A stretch of DNA of 53,291 bases from NCBI GenBank assembly GCA_017577715.1, contig PKRC01000013.1:1-53291 (forward strand). Direction: 5' to 3'. The notes below the pieces were generated by a model, which saw only the letters and a program-made list of their open reading frames with translations, was not told the origin of the DNA and did not search any database. Below are positions 9,413 to 18,723 of this stretch, in pieces; position 1 is the stretch's first letter; each line of letters opens with the position of its first letter. Source of the stretch: Clostridia bacterium. GTDB lineage: Bacteria > Bacillota > Clostridia > Caldicoprobacterales > Caldicoprobacteraceae. Both the position numbers and the translations under genes were made by a program.

Positions 9413-9804
9413 AATATACCCTCTCCTTTCGTTAAAAATTATGTTCACATATTAAGCAGACAACGCCGCTTTTGCTACAAGATTAATACATTCAGTAGAT
9501 AAAGTACTGTCTTAATACTATAGAAAATCAAGACATTTGGAATAACGCTGCAACAAGGCATCGTTTTTCTAAGTACCATATGGCTCATATTAGCATCCTC
9601 ATCGTCCATATCTTTTCTATAACCTTTTTGCCCATCTGCTAAAACACAAATTTTTCTTTATCATAAAATATTCTTCTCATACGTTGTTCAACAACACGTT
9701 AACAGCCTCTTTTATATCTTCATATATCACACAAAAGGCATTTTTATGCCGTATGTCTTTTGCCCTATTTTTAACGGGTAAAAAATATGGGGAGCCTGTT
9801 ACCA
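9413..9804. other. Gene-free stretch between ferredoxin and nitroreductase
   Basis: 392 bp, AT-rich, with no coding frame I would support. It must hold the ferredoxin promoter (minus strand), which I could not place. The nitroreductase terminator lies at its right end. Confidence 0.55.
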
Positions 9805-9815
9805 TCAGGCCCCCT
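9783..9815 (-). terminator. Terminator of the nitroreductase gene
   Basis: On the minus strand GGGGCCTG, a 7-base loop and CAGGCTCCCC form a GC-rich stem followed by ATATTTTTT. The TGA stop of the nitroreductase gene falls in the stem-loop. Confidence 0.8.
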
Positions 9816-10335
9816 TAAAGCCATTCCAGCATACTATGGCATCAAGGTTCTTTCGCTGTACCGTGTGCCTATCGGGGTTCCCCTTATCAGCGGGATAGCC
9901 TATGGGCAAAATAACCATTGGTTCAATATGGTCGGGAAGATTTAAGACCTCCTTGCACTTTGCAGCATTAAACGCACAAATCCAGCATGTGCCCAGGCCT
10001 AGTTCAGCCGCCGCCAATGTCATGTGGTCCACCGCAATGGCCACATCGATGTCGCAATGGTCCTTGCCGTCACTCCTCTTCCACGACTTGCTGTGATCAC
10101 CGCAGGCCACAATAATCACCGGGGCTTCTTTGAGCCACCTGCCGCCATAAGTGGCAGCCACTTTTTCTTTTAACTCTCCCTCGGTGATTACCACCAAGTA
10201 TAAAGGCTGCAGGTTACAAGCCGAGGGAGCTACCCTACCTGCTTCAAGTATCCTTTCCAACTTGTCCTTTTCTACCGGCACATTCTTGTAACTGCGGCAT
10301 GAATACCTGCTCTTGGCAAGCTGTAAAAAATCCAT
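9805..10335 (-). CDS. Nitroreductase-family FMN oxidoreductase
   Basis: A 176-residue flavoprotein of the nitroreductase superfamily, which reduces nitro compounds or quinones with NAD(P)H. The N-terminal FMN-phosphate motif is SRYSCRSYKN, then VAPSACNLQPL contacts the flavin, and the C-terminal half has LAAAELGLGTCWICAF and VILPIGYPAD. The start is ATG 10335, eight bases after GGGAGGGG; the longer frame to 10383 lacks a ribosome site. It appears monocistronic, with a strong terminator overlapping its stop. The native substrate cannot be inferred from the context. Confidence 0.9.
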   Translation of the reverse strand: MDFLQLAKSRYSCRSYKNVPVEKDKLERILEAGRVAPSACNLQPLYLVVITEGELKEKVAATYGGRWLKEAPVIIVACGDHSKSWKRSDGKDHCDIDVAIAVDHMTLAAAELGLGTCWICAFNAAKCKEVLNLPDHIEPMVILPIGYPADKGNPDRHTVQRKNLDAIVCWNGFKGA

Positions 10336-10669
10336 AAGATACCCCTCCCATCTATTAGATGATCTTTTTGCTTTTGTACCCATTTACATACACAGCATTT
10401 CGCTAAAAATTTATCTTGTATATATTAACCATATACGCCCGCACTATAGCTCAGTGCTGCCTTATAGCACCTTGAATAAACTTAGGTATATATACTAAAT
10501 TTGACATTTTTGTTTGAGGGGGCTAAACAGCGTCCATTTCTCATGGACAGGTCAATCCCTTTCGCATATCCGCAATACAAATTTGCATCGGTATTCCATG
10601 CTGAATACCTTTTTAAGCAAACATTCAGAAAAATGACTTTATCTCTGCGGCGCATTATCCAATGCCCCG
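10336..10669. other. Gene-free stretch between nitroreductase and yhaN-like gene
   Basis: 334 bp. Short frames on both strands overlap each other and resemble nothing I know. No clear terminator for the ATPase gene that ends at 10670 was seen. Confidence 0.5.
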
Positions 10670-13552
10670 TCACATCCCGAGCTCCACCACCTGAGCATCC
10701 AGCTTGCTGGTCAGCCTTTCCACCAGCCAATCATGGCAAGTAAAGACAAAGACCTGGCGCTGCCTACTCAGCTCCTTTAACAGAGCAAAGCCGTTGTCCA
10801 GGCGAAAACCATCCCAGTTTACAAACACCTCGTCAAGAAAGGCCGGCAAATGCTCGCCTCCCGGATCCAAATGCTCCATAAAGGCTAAGCGCAGTGAGAG
10901 ATACACCTGTTCAAGGGTACCCCGGCTTAAGGCCCCCTCCTTTACCTCTATAAGCTCTTGGCTATCAAAACGCTTAACAAGCAGAGCATCCTGCTGGCCT
11001 TCTTTGGTAAACAGGTGGGTATACCTGCCATCGGTAATGGCCGAAAGGTATCTACCAGCTTTTTTCAAGACATCAGGCTGATGTTCCTCTCGAAACCGCT
11101 TTTCAGCCTCCAGTATCACGTTCCTTATGAGCATAAGTTTGTCCCTCTGTCGGGCTATTTTTTTGAGCTCCATCTCGAGCAGGGCAATCTCGCTCTCTAT
11201 CTCGTCCATATTTCCCTGCCCCATGCCTATCTCGATCTCCTTCTTCAATGTACCTATCTCACTGTTGAGGGCATTGATCTCCTGCTCTATCTGGTCCCGC
11301 TCGGCCTTTGCCCGTGCCAATGCCTCATCATCGAACGACCACTCCTCATCCTTTTGCGCGAGCTCCATGATCTGTCTCTGTATGCCTTCCAGGTCAGGAT
11401 AATCCCTTTTTAGGTCTTCCAGTATGCTATCAGCCTGGCGTGCCAGTCCTCTGGCCCTGATAAGCCCTTTAACTTTGGCATCTATATTCTCTCCCGGCAG
11501 TTCATTTAAACGCGACAGTATGTAGCTCTTCTCATTCTGTAGACGCTCTATTGCCTCATCGACTTTACATAGCTCCCGTTTTAAGTCCTCTAACTGCCCA
11601 TCTGCATTTTGGGCGTCCTGATGGTGTCTTTCGGCTTCCTGCAGCATGACCTGAAGAAGGTCTATCATCCCAAGCACATCTCTCGAGCCCGTGCCGTTAA
11701 TGGGTCTGTGGTAATCACCCTGTATCGCATCACCATATACATCACCATATAGGCCTGCAAAGCCTTTTACTTTCCAATCATTGCCGCCGTTGCTGGGCAA
11801 AACTCCATGTCCAGAATGGCCATCATCACGCTGATTACCATAAAGCCACTCAAGATTTTTGCCGGCCTGACTTTTATCTAGCCCGCACTTCTTAAGCAAA
11901 TCCAACGTCCTGTTTTCCAATTGGGTTATCCGGTCAGCAATTGTCATCTTTCTTTGAAGGTTTTCCCTTATACAATACAGCAGCTCTTTTAACTGATCTA
12001 TATCCAGCAACAGATCACTGTCTGGACTTTCAAGCCTCTGGGGGATGACCGGCACACCGTTTAGCAACGTTTTGATGCGCGCACGAGCCCGTTTCACGCT
12101 TTCATGCAGCTGCTCAAGGCGTTTTTCCTCAAGTTTGACTCCAAGATGCTCGGTAGGCTTTTTGCCAAAAAACCACCAAACCAGTAGCAAAATTATTCCC
12201 GTTAACGCTATAAATACCGATAAAAACTTTGCTTCAGACGTATTGGCCAGTATAAGCCCCAGCGCTCCTAACATACAGATGGCTCCACAAAGCCATGGTA
12301 TAAATTTGCCACCTGTGCCTTGCCCTATACTTATCTTCAGAGCCTCAACCCTGTTCATTTGTTCCTGATAACGCTCCTGAGCCTGCCTGAAAGAATCTAT
12401 CGCTGATTTCAATACAGCCGTATCAACAGCTTCCAACACCTTTGTAAGCTCTGCCTTCCAACCGCCTACCAGCACCTGAGAGGCATGGCGTTTGAGCTGC
12501 TCTTCCTTACTTCTTATATCAAACTCTAAATCCTTAAGCTCTTCCTGATCAGCCCTTATGCGGTCATACGCCTTTACAAGCAGTTTGATGTCATCGCCAT
12601 GCTCTAACAACTGTTGGTCCTGTTGGGTAAAGGACTGTACGATGCTTTCCAACTGACGCCTTTTGCTTTCCAGCCTATCCCTTTGACCCTCCAGATCCTT
12701 CAGTTGCGCATCAATATTTTTTAAATGCTGAGCTGGATTCTCCGGCAAATCATCATAATTGGCAACGTAAGCCGAAATTTCTTTTAGCTCCTGTACCCTT
12801 TTGAGCTTTTTCCGCACAGGGTTTAGTCGCTCGCAGCGATCTATATATGCTATTAGTTGAGATTTTCGGGCTATCTTCTCCTCCAGCATGCGCCGGCATT
12901 CAGCCAACCTCGCCTGCGCCTGGCGCAGTCCTTCCTCCCTCGCTCTAACCTCATCCCGTAAAGCTCTAAGCTCACTGATCCGTTCCCCTATCTCCTTGGC
13001 CCGTGGCTTACCCCTTCTGTCGGGGCGCCAAAGGCGATTGGCTTCTTCTTCCAGCTCTCCCGTTACCTGATAGACCGGCCTGATAAAGGAGCTAAACTGT
13101 CCTCCCAGTAGTAACTGCTGCATGGTCTCCCATGCCCTAGGCTGCGGAAACTTTAGGGCACTGAGCTCAACAGCGTAAACCTCCCTGAAGACCTCCCTCG
13201 GTAAAACCTCCACATACGAAAGCGGCCTGTTTCTAAGGTCAATTGCATTATCCTTTCTCAGCAGCATTCCTGTTGAAGTGCTTCTCAGCCTGCGGATAAC
13301 GGTTACCACTTCTCCTTCCTTTAGCACAAGTTCCCCCTCGCAGGCAGCCTCGACCTCTCCCCAGGGCACAAAGGGATTCTCATCCTTATTTGCGGGGGTC
13401 CATCCATAAAACAACGTAGTTATCAAGTTAAAAAGCGTGCTTTTACCCGACTCGTTGCGTCCAAATACCAGTATAAGGCCTGGCTTAAGCGGCGGACTTT
13501 CCCAATCCTTCAAGCAACCGAAAGCCTTGGCCTTTAACCTCTGGAATCTCAT
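10670..13552 (-). CDS. yhaN: YhaN-like AAA ATPase (SbcC/Rad50-type)
   Basis: A 960-residue SMC-like ATPase related to Bacillus subtilis YhaN, the partner of the YhaO nuclease in DNA-end processing. Walker A is GRNESGKST at residues 31-39. Long coiled coils fill the middle (roughly 170-400 and 460-790). Near residues 405-455 two hydrophobic segments (around WLCGAICMLGALGLIL and FIALTGIILLLVWWFF) suggest a membrane hairpin, a known trait of YhaN-type proteins. The C-terminal half-site has the signature LSRGTLEQVYLSLRLA and Walker B LPAFLDEVFVNWD, then a switch His in FTCHDW. The ATG overlaps the stop of the upstream nuclease gene by four bases (ATGA), so the two subunits are coupled. Confidence 0.9.
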   Translation of the reverse strand: MRFQRLKAKAFGCLKDWESPPLKPGLILVFGRNESGKSTLFNLITTLFYGWTPANKDENPFVPWGEVEAACEGELVLKEGEVVTVIRRLRSTSTGMLLRKDNAIDLRNRPLSYVEVLPREVFREVYAVELSALKFPQPRAWETMQQLLLGGQFSSFIRPVYQVTGELEEEANRLWRPDRRGKPRAKEIGERISELRALRDEVRAREEGLRQAQARLAECRRMLEEKIARKSQLIAYIDRCERLNPVRKKLKRVQELKEISAYVANYDDLPENPAQHLKNIDAQLKDLEGQRDRLESKRRQLESIVQSFTQQDQQLLEHGDDIKLLVKAYDRIRADQEELKDLEFDIRSKEEQLKRHASQVLVGGWKAELTKVLEAVDTAVLKSAIDSFRQAQERYQEQMNRVEALKISIGQGTGGKFIPWLCGAICMLGALGLILANTSEAKFLSVFIALTGIILLLVWWFFGKKPTEHLGVKLEEKRLEQLHESVKRARARIKTLLNGVPVIPQRLESPDSDLLLDIDQLKELLYCIRENLQRKMTIADRITQLENRTLDLLKKCGLDKSQAGKNLEWLYGNQRDDGHSGHGVLPSNGGNDWKVKGFAGLYGDVYGDAIQGDYHRPINGTGSRDVLGMIDLLQVMLQEAERHHQDAQNADGQLEDLKRELCKVDEAIERLQNEKSYILSRLNELPGENIDAKVKGLIRARGLARQADSILEDLKRDYPDLEGIQRQIMELAQKDEEWSFDDEALARAKAERDQIEQEINALNSEIGTLKKEIEIGMGQGNMDEIESEIALLEMELKKIARQRDKLMLIRNVILEAEKRFREEHQPDVLKKAGRYLSAITDGRYTHLFTKEGQQDALLVKRFDSQELIEVKEGALSRGTLEQVYLSLRLAFMEHLDPGGEHLPAFLDEVFVNWDGFRLDNGFALLKELSRQRQVFVFTCHDWLVERLTSKLDAQVVELGM

Positions 13553-14835
13553 ATCATCTCCTCCATCATCCGAATAGCTACTTCATAGTCCAATCCCTCA
13601 AGCAATTCATTAAGATAAGCGATAATATCATCGGTATTCCCCGCAGGGCAACCGGCCAGTATATCGGGCTTCAATTTAAGCAAAACCTGGGGATCCTTCC
13701 TGGCCTCCTCTATGATATCCAGAGCAGTTCCTAATACATGGGGCTGTCCTTTGTAAGATTGGGGAACCACAGGACGGGTAAGCCCATCGGTAACCACTTC
13801 CACATACCTAAATCCCAGGCTATCGTATAGATACTCCTCCAGTATCTGGATGTTTTCTTCTTGATGGTACTCTTGAGCCCTGTGGAAACATAACTGGCTA
13901 TATAGAGGACACGGGCCTTCCAGTACAACTCTCGCGATGATATTTTGCGTTTCCTCAACCTGCTCTTGGCTTTCAAGCTGCTGTATCAGCGCTTCATACA
14001 TGCGTTGTTGTAACTGGGACAAATTGGTAGCCTGAGAGAGGTTGTCCACCTTGAAGGTGATCCAGCGCACCGGCGCCACAGGATAAAATTTAGCCTTAAC
14101 CTCACCTGGACCATCTATCTCTACCAAATAGGCTCCTTTTGAGCCTTCTTCACCGTGATGGCGCCCTACTAGATTGCCTGGATATATCACCAACGGCTTT
14201 TCAACCAGGTGAACTCTAGAGTGAATATGCCCCAGCGCCCAGTAGGTATAACCCTTATCGACCACGTCCTCAAGAGTGCAGGGGGCATACCTGTCATGTT
14301 GCCCCTCACCACTTGCGCCGATAACCCAAACATGGGCAAGCCCTATATGGGGTATGGCGTTGTCCCGGGCATGGGGAAAATCCTTGACGATGTTGTCCTT
14401 TTCACGCGGGCTTTCATGTCCAGCCCCCGTGATCCAGGCCACAAGTTGTCCTTCCCTATCATGAATTGGGCAAGTTTCCGGCTTTTTAGCGTTGAAGACC
14501 TTTACATTATCAGGCCATTCAATCAAGCTTCTCCGGTACATCACCCCGACAGGGTCATGATTGCCCGGCGCATAAAACACCGGTATTTGTGCCTCATAAA
14601 GCCTTTTCATCTGTTCTACCATAAACTTTTCGGTGGCAAAGCTCAGAGTCTCATTATCAAACAGGTCCCCTGCAATAAGGACGGCGTGCACCTTGTGGGA
14701 TATAGCTAAGTCTACTGCCCTTTGAAATGCCTCTCGAATTGCCTGGCGCAAAAACATGCGCATATCCTTTGTCCTGATTTGAAAAGGCGTGTCTAGATGG
14801 ACATCGGCTAAGTGTAGAAATTTGGCTCTCACCAT
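13549..14835 (-). CDS. yhaO: YhaO-like metallophosphoesterase (SbcD/Mre11-type nuclease)
   Basis: A 428-residue calcineurin-like phosphoesterase of the Mre11/SbcD group. Metal motifs occur in the usual order: LADVHLD (Asp, His), LIAGDLFDN (Asp), YAPGNHDP (Asn, His) and WALGHIHSR (His pair). The protein probably cuts DNA ends under control of the adjoining ATPase. The start ATG at 14835 follows AAAGGGGGC. Its last codons overlap the ATPase start. Compared with true SbcD it is close to the B. subtilis YhaO length (about 400 residues), which supports the YhaO/YhaN reading over SbcCD. No other gene shares the transcript. Confidence 0.91.
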   Translation of the reverse strand: MVRAKFLHLADVHLDTPFQIRTKDMRMFLRQAIREAFQRAVDLAISHKVHAVLIAGDLFDNETLSFATEKFMVEQMKRLYEAQIPVFYAPGNHDPVGVMYRRSLIEWPDNVKVFNAKKPETCPIHDREGQLVAWITGAGHESPREKDNIVKDFPHARDNAIPHIGLAHVWVIGASGEGQHDRYAPCTLEDVVDKGYTYWALGHIHSRVHLVEKPLVIYPGNLVGRHHGEEGSKGAYLVEIDGPGEVKAKFYPVAPVRWITFKVDNLSQATNLSQLQQRMYEALIQQLESQEQVEETQNIIARVVLEGPCPLYSQLCFHRAQEYHQEENIQILEEYLYDSLGFRYVEVVTDGLTRPVVPQSYKGQPHVLGTALDIIEEARKDPQVLLKLKPDILAGCPAGNTDDIIAYLNELLEGLDYEVAIRMMEEMI

Positions 14836-14979
14836 GCCGCCCCCTTTAATTTAAATAGCTAATAAACAGTTTGCCTGATAGATAATTGTCATGCCGGATT
14901 TATGAAGACTTTATATAATCCATAATATGAGTCAAAGGAGGAAAGCATTTCTGCCCATTGATATTTTACTAAGAACATT

Positions 14980-15951
14980 TTACCACATTTTTTCAACCGA
15001 TTCAGCTTGTTTTTGAATTGGCCAGATTCGCTTCTCCACTTCTTTTGCCAGCTGATTAAGCAACTTGAAAAACTCTATAAATCTCCTGTTCCTTTCCTCA
15101 AGCTCCTTGATATATCTTTCTGCAGCTTCATTGCCAGATTCAAGCTCCCTTTTCAGCTCATCCTCCAAAATTTGTACTCTGTTTGTTAAAGTAGCATTTT
15201 CCTGTTCCAAAGCGGTTTTATCTTGTAGCAGCTTTTCTGCCATTGCCATCATGGTAATGATGTCCACAACCCCGTTTTGCTGCAGCCCGACCGACTTTTT
15301 AAAAGCATTCACCGCAGCCTCGGTCTCGGCACCAAAAATTCCATCCGTTCCATATTTAGGCAGCTGACAGCCCAGCGCCATCAAAAGCCTTTGTAGCCTT
15401 TTAACCTCCGGACCTCTGTCTCCCTTTTTCATATAATCCACCTCCCCAATATTAGAGCTATTGGTTGCAGCCATGACAATTTTCTCAAGAGGAAAATAGC
15501 AGCCAGGGCAGGCAGTAGCAGCCCCTGGCACCTCCTTGTGACCCTTGATCCACTTAATAGAAGGGTATTCCTCCAACAGGTCCTTTATCACCTTGACCAG
15601 AGCATCAAGCTGCGCTGCGGGCATTCCCCTGTCATACGGCTGGCTGTTCGAAGGATGATACATGCCCTCAGCACACACGCCAATGCTTTCAGAGTTGACT
15701 CCTTCAGCATGCGCCCCGACAGCCCACAGAGGCCGCAATTCCCACACCGAGCCGTCCTTGCGCACATACACGTTATACCCTGCACCTATCCATCCCCTTT
15801 TAAGGTGCCATTCATGGATCTGCTGTGGAGTGGCTTGGCTAGCCGCCGCATGATGCAGCACAATACCGTTGGTGACAGGTCTTCGCTTGAATTCTCCTTT
15901 GAATATCAAATTGGCATTTTTCATATAGTCTCTAATTGACATAATCCTCAT
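14980..15951 (-). CDS. N-acetylmuramoyl-L-alanine amidase with peptidoglycan-binding domain
   Basis: Predicted cell-wall amidase of 323 residues. The first 150 residues are an Amidase_2/PGRP fold: zinc ligands in IVLHHAAAS, and in KGHKEVPGAATACPG (His and Cys), with a Glu in HAEGVNSESIG. Residues about 170-240 are a PG_binding_1 domain (KKGDRGPEVKRLQRLL, then YGTDGIFGAET). The C terminus is a charged coiled coil ending in a short basic tail. There is no signal peptide from ATG 15951, which follows AGAAGGGG; ATG 15942 is an alternative. Such proteins are often phage endolysins or sporulation/germination amidases. With no phage genes nearby I leave the role open. Confidence 0.88.
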   Translation of the reverse strand: MRIMSIRDYMKNANLIFKGEFKRRPVTNGIVLHHAAASQATPQQIHEWHLKRGWIGAGYNVYVRKDGSVWELRPLWAVGAHAEGVNSESIGVCAEGMYHPSNSQPYDRGMPAAQLDALVKVIKDLLEEYPSIKWIKGHKEVPGAATACPGCYFPLEKIVMAATNSSNIGEVDYMKKGDRGPEVKRLQRLLMALGCQLPKYGTDGIFGAETEAAVNAFKKSVGLQQNGVVDIITMMAMAEKLLQDKTALEQENATLTNRVQILEDELKRELESGNEAAERYIKELEERNRRFIEFFKLLNQLAKEVEKRIWPIQKQAESVEKMW

Positions 15952-16169
15952 CTGACCCCTTCTAATTAAGCTATTATTTAATATAAAAGAATAAGAAAGT
16001 ATACCAAAAGTGACACCTGCAACATTTTTCTTAAACAGCTTTGTCATTCAGGTTTTACTAAAATAAAAATTGACAATCCGCCCACAACAGGAGCAAAAAC
16101 ACAGTGCAGAAGTTATAATTATCTTTCAGTTTCCCCATACGATTTTTTAAAACGATTTTTATTCATAAA

Positions 16170-16187
16170 GGTCACGAAAAAATGACC
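16170..16187. promoter_or_regulatory. GGTCA/TGACC inverted repeat, operator candidate
   Basis: GGTCA and TGACC separated by eight bases, ending nine bases before the -35 box of the promoter at 16196. The placement suits a regulator binding site; the cognate regulator is unknown. Confidence 0.4.
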
Positions 16188-16195
16188 CGAATCTA

Positions 16196-16224
16196 TTGAC
16201 ATTACATTGGTAATATTGTATAAT
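16196..16224 (+). promoter_or_regulatory. Perfect sigma-A promoter
   Basis: TTGACA at 16196-16201 and TATAAT at 16219-16224 with exactly 17 bases between. Transcription would start near 16231, leaving a leader of about 240 bases before the gene at 16473. Confidence 0.8.
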
Positions 16225-16472
16225 TTTTACGTAAAATTACAGTTAAGATACCAACTTACATGGATTAGCACATGAATTTCGATGTACTGTTCAAAAAACT
16301 CAAAAGTTTAACGAAATCATTAATATAAATCTGAAAAATCAGGTTATTAAATGTCGTGCAGGATTCTCTTGCTTCTACTTTACGCATTTAAATTGAATTT
16401 ATGATATAACTTACACCTTGGCAAAAGTGGATAAGAGAACTCCTGCTTGACATAAAAAGTAATATTTTATAT

Positions 16473-17216
16473 ATGGAGGTTGATATCACGAAAAGAAAAA
16501 GCGTTTTTATGTTTCTACTGGTAGCACTTGCCTGTATGTTCAACACTTTATATGTATCTGCCGGCATGGGTAACTTTACCACAAAACCTGATAAATACGA
16601 AATAGAACAGCAAAAGCAATACAAACTACCTACACCAAAAGCATATCATATGGCCATCAACGGGAACATAGTCAGCACAGAAATATTAGATGACGAAGAT
16701 ATCATTAGAAGACCCAACACTGGTATATCGCCAATGGGCTATTGGGAAGGTGGATATTATTATGCCTCAGACAATTACAGATTTTTCGTCAGTCAAGTCA
16801 ACTAGTGGAACAAAACTCATGAAACTGTTACATTGAAATATGTACAAAGGGAAACAGTGACAACAGAATGGGATGTGTCTGGCAAAATAGAGGCAGACGC
16901 AGAATTTAGAGTTCAATTCTTAGCCGCACTTCAAGCGAAGTTTGGAGCGCAAGTAACACATACACACATTACAGAGAAGAGTGATGAAATTGAAGCACAG
17001 ATGAATGTTCCACCAGGACATGAAGCATATATAAATAAATACAAGGGTGGTGCGTATTCTGGCGGTTCTGCGGTGTGGTATAAATATTATGTAACCCCTA
17101 ACCATGACTATATTCTAGTCGGAACCTATATAGAAACAAATCAAGGAGGATGGGGTATTATGTCAAATGTTACATCATACACTAATGGATCATACTTTAA
17201 AGGGTTTTATGAATAA
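16473..17216 (+). pseudogene. Secreted protein of unknown function, split by in-frame TAG
   Basis: One continuous frame of 248 codons is interrupted only by TAG at 16803-16805; the frame is unchanged before and after (SQVN, stop, WNKTHETV). The first part starts with a signal peptide (KRKSVFMFLLVALACMFNTLYVSAG) after a GGAGG-containing start region. The second part (LKYVQRETVTTEWDVSG and on) resembles the beta-rich extracellular proteins common in Clostridia in which a short aromatic strand precedes a KYVQR-like segment. A TTG at 16833 could restart translation but has no ribosome site and would give a product without signal peptide. It may be a recent nonsense mutation, a sequence error or readthrough. 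I do not know its function. Confidence 0.75.
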
Positions 17217-17306
17217 TTCGAATACATGGCTAATCAAATTTTAAAATAAACATATATTTGTACAATATCCTTGTTTTTTTGCCTTAATTTTATACCTGTT
17301 CTATTT

Positions 17307-17315
17307 TGGTATAAT
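17307..17315 (+). promoter_or_regulatory. Extended -10 promoter before lipoprotein gene
   Basis: TGG followed by TATAAT, an extended -10 box, about 55 bases before the lipoprotein start. No good -35 box is visible, which extended -10 promoters can do without. Confidence 0.5.
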
Positions 17316-17370
17316 CTCGCCTGTGTTCCAATACCTTGTTTACAATTAAATAAAACAGGAGGTCTCAAAT

Positions 17371-18027
17371 ATGAAAAAATATGTCTTTTTTATTTTACTT
17401 TTTAGTCTAGTTATATTGTCGTCATGTTATCATCAAGTAGATCAGGGAAAAACACCTGAACCTACTCAAACTCAGAATACGAACAACGAAGCCCAGCCAT
17501 CCGAACAGGATATGAATGATGATGCTAACCAATCTGAAAATGCACTGACATATTCTCAATACAGAGATTTGTGCAATGATATAGCAGAAAACCTGGTGCT
17601 AAAGCATTTCAATTTGATACACAACGAACCAAACTATATTATTGTAGATAAAGATATAACCTTTTATCAAAGACAATTTCTAACAGTAAGCGGAGACCAG
17701 GATAGTGATACTACACAAGTTCGCCTTGCTTATGCTACCGAGGATTTAGAGCATATAATCTTTATAGACTTATCCTATATGAAAAAGGCATTGTACAATG
17801 ACCTACTATATATCAGCAATGCGGAACCAGATAACTTAGAACACATCAAATTGCTAGATAGATACGATAATTGTATATTATCATATAAAAATATCCTTAT
17901 CAGTATAACTCATATTAATAACACTCCAACGGGAGAAGTTGACAGCAGCATCACAAATCAATCAGTAGTCATAGACACTGCCAGAGCTATGGTAGATTAC
18001 TTATTAAATAAATATGAAGCCGAATAA
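17371..18027 (+). CDS. Putative lipoprotein, unknown function
   Basis: A 218-residue exported protein. The N terminus is a lipoprotein signal (KKYVFFILLFSLVILSSC) with a lipobox ending at Cys19, so it should be anchored on the outer face of the membrane. A Gln/Asn/Glu-rich linker of about 40 residues follows and then a globular domain with mixed strands (LNLVLKH-like helix, RQFLTVSGDQD). I do not recognise the family. AGGAGG sits nine bases before the ATG, and an extended -10 box lies 55 bases upstream. Its TAA stop is inside the hairpin shared with the convergent gene. Confidence 0.8.
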   Translation: MKKYVFFILLFSLVILSSCYHQVDQGKTPEPTQTQNTNNEAQPSEQDMNDDANQSENALTYSQYRDLCNDIAENLVLKHFNLIHNEPNYIIVDKDITFYQRQFLTVSGDQDSDTTQVRLAYATEDLEHIIFIDLSYMKKALYNDLLYISNAEPDNLEHIKLLDRYDNCILSYKNILISITHINNTPTGEVDSSITNQSVVIDTARAMVDYLLNKYEAE

Positions 18028-18044
18028 TTCCCCTATTCGGCTTC
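18016..18044. terminator. Hairpin between convergent lipoprotein genes
   Basis: GAAGCCGAATA pairs perfectly with TATTCGGCTTC over a 7-base loop. On the minus strand it is followed by ATATTTATTT. It overlaps the stop codon of the plus-strand gene and can serve both genes. Confidence 0.65.
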
Positions 18045-18045
18045 T

Positions 18046-18723
18046 CTAACACCGCCGTATATCGTTTGGTATACGGCGGTTGGTTAGTATTACTTCACAT
18101 GCTATTATCCTCTGTCCCCACCACACGGCACGAACTACATTATCGAACTTGTGGTGATTTCCATTTTCCAGATTAACAACATACAGAAAACTACTTTCAT
18201 CGGGATATATTGTGGTAGTAAAAATAAGCTCTGTACCCTGCGGGGATACATAAAAATCCGCTCCCCACTCTTCCTTTTCACCTATAGATACCAGTTCTCT
18301 TGTCTTTTTTGTTTTCATATCGTAGATAAGCACTTGTCGCTTTTGCACATATACAACCCATTCCTTTCCTGGAATATATCTGCAAAGCCAGTACTTACCT
18401 GAATCCATTACAGGAGTAAATTGCTGTGTATCAAAGTCGTATAACCCAATCTTATCCTCCACGGAATACAAATCGTCAATTGTCATTAACATTTTTGGAA
18501 ACTTACCCGAGGCCTTTATATCATTGGTTATAGAAGTGGTTTCAGAAGTGGTTTTAGAATTAGTTTCAGAACTGTTTTTCTTTATTTCCCCCGAAACAGT
18601 GTCATGAATTTCAGTTGGTTGAGTAACCCTCCCATTGTCGTCATTCTCATATGGCTGCCAACGTGAATTTGCACAGCCCAGCAACAGCAAGCAAACCATT
18701 ATAATTAAAGCTTTTCTCATCAT
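18046..18723 (-). CDS. Putative lipoprotein with beta-propeller-like repeats
   Basis: A 225-residue protein with a lipoprotein signal (MMRKALIIMVCLLLLGC) and a Ser/Thr-rich linker (repeats of TSET/TTS). The folded part has repeated blade-like strands such as IGLYDFDTQQFTPV, QVLIYDMKTKKTREL and LYVVNLENGNHHKF, each with a turn, as in TolB/WD40-type propellers, but only about three blades fit. It may therefore be a fragment of a longer propeller protein; the last codons lie in a perfect hairpin (18051-18080), an odd place for a normal domain end. Function unknown. The start has AGGTGG upstream. Confidence 0.7.
   Translation of the reverse strand: MMRKALIIMVCLLLLGCANSRWQPYENDDNGRVTQPTEIHDTVSGEIKKNSSETNSKTTSETTSITNDIKASGKFPKMLMTIDDLYSVEDKIGLYDFDTQQFTPVMDSGKYWLCRYIPGKEWVVYVQKRQVLIYDMKTKKTRELVSIGEKEEWGADFYVSPQGTELIFTTTIYPDESSFLYVVNLENGNHHKFDNVVRAVWWGQRIIACEVILTNRRIPNDIRRC
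18051..18080. repeat. Second perfect hairpin, inside a gene end
   Basis: ACCGCCGTATA and TATACGGCGGT form an 11-bp perfect stem with an 8-base loop, encoding the last residues (NRRIPNDIRRC) of the minus-strand lipoprotein gene. Confidence 0.7.

Larger units (their letters stand above)
15952..16472. other. Gene-free stretch with divergent regulatory sequence
   Basis: 521 bp between the amidase and the split secreted-protein gene. It carries an inverted repeat and a perfect sigma-A promoter (listed separately) and then a leader of about 240 bases before the start at 16473. No known riboswitch fold was recognised in the leader. Confidence 0.6.

Noticed and set aside
16803..16805. TAG read as pyrrolysine
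   Set aside because: Nothing in the window suggests pyrrolysine use, and the TAG is not followed by a known context; other genes here end with TAG in the normal way (for example the lipoprotein at 18046).
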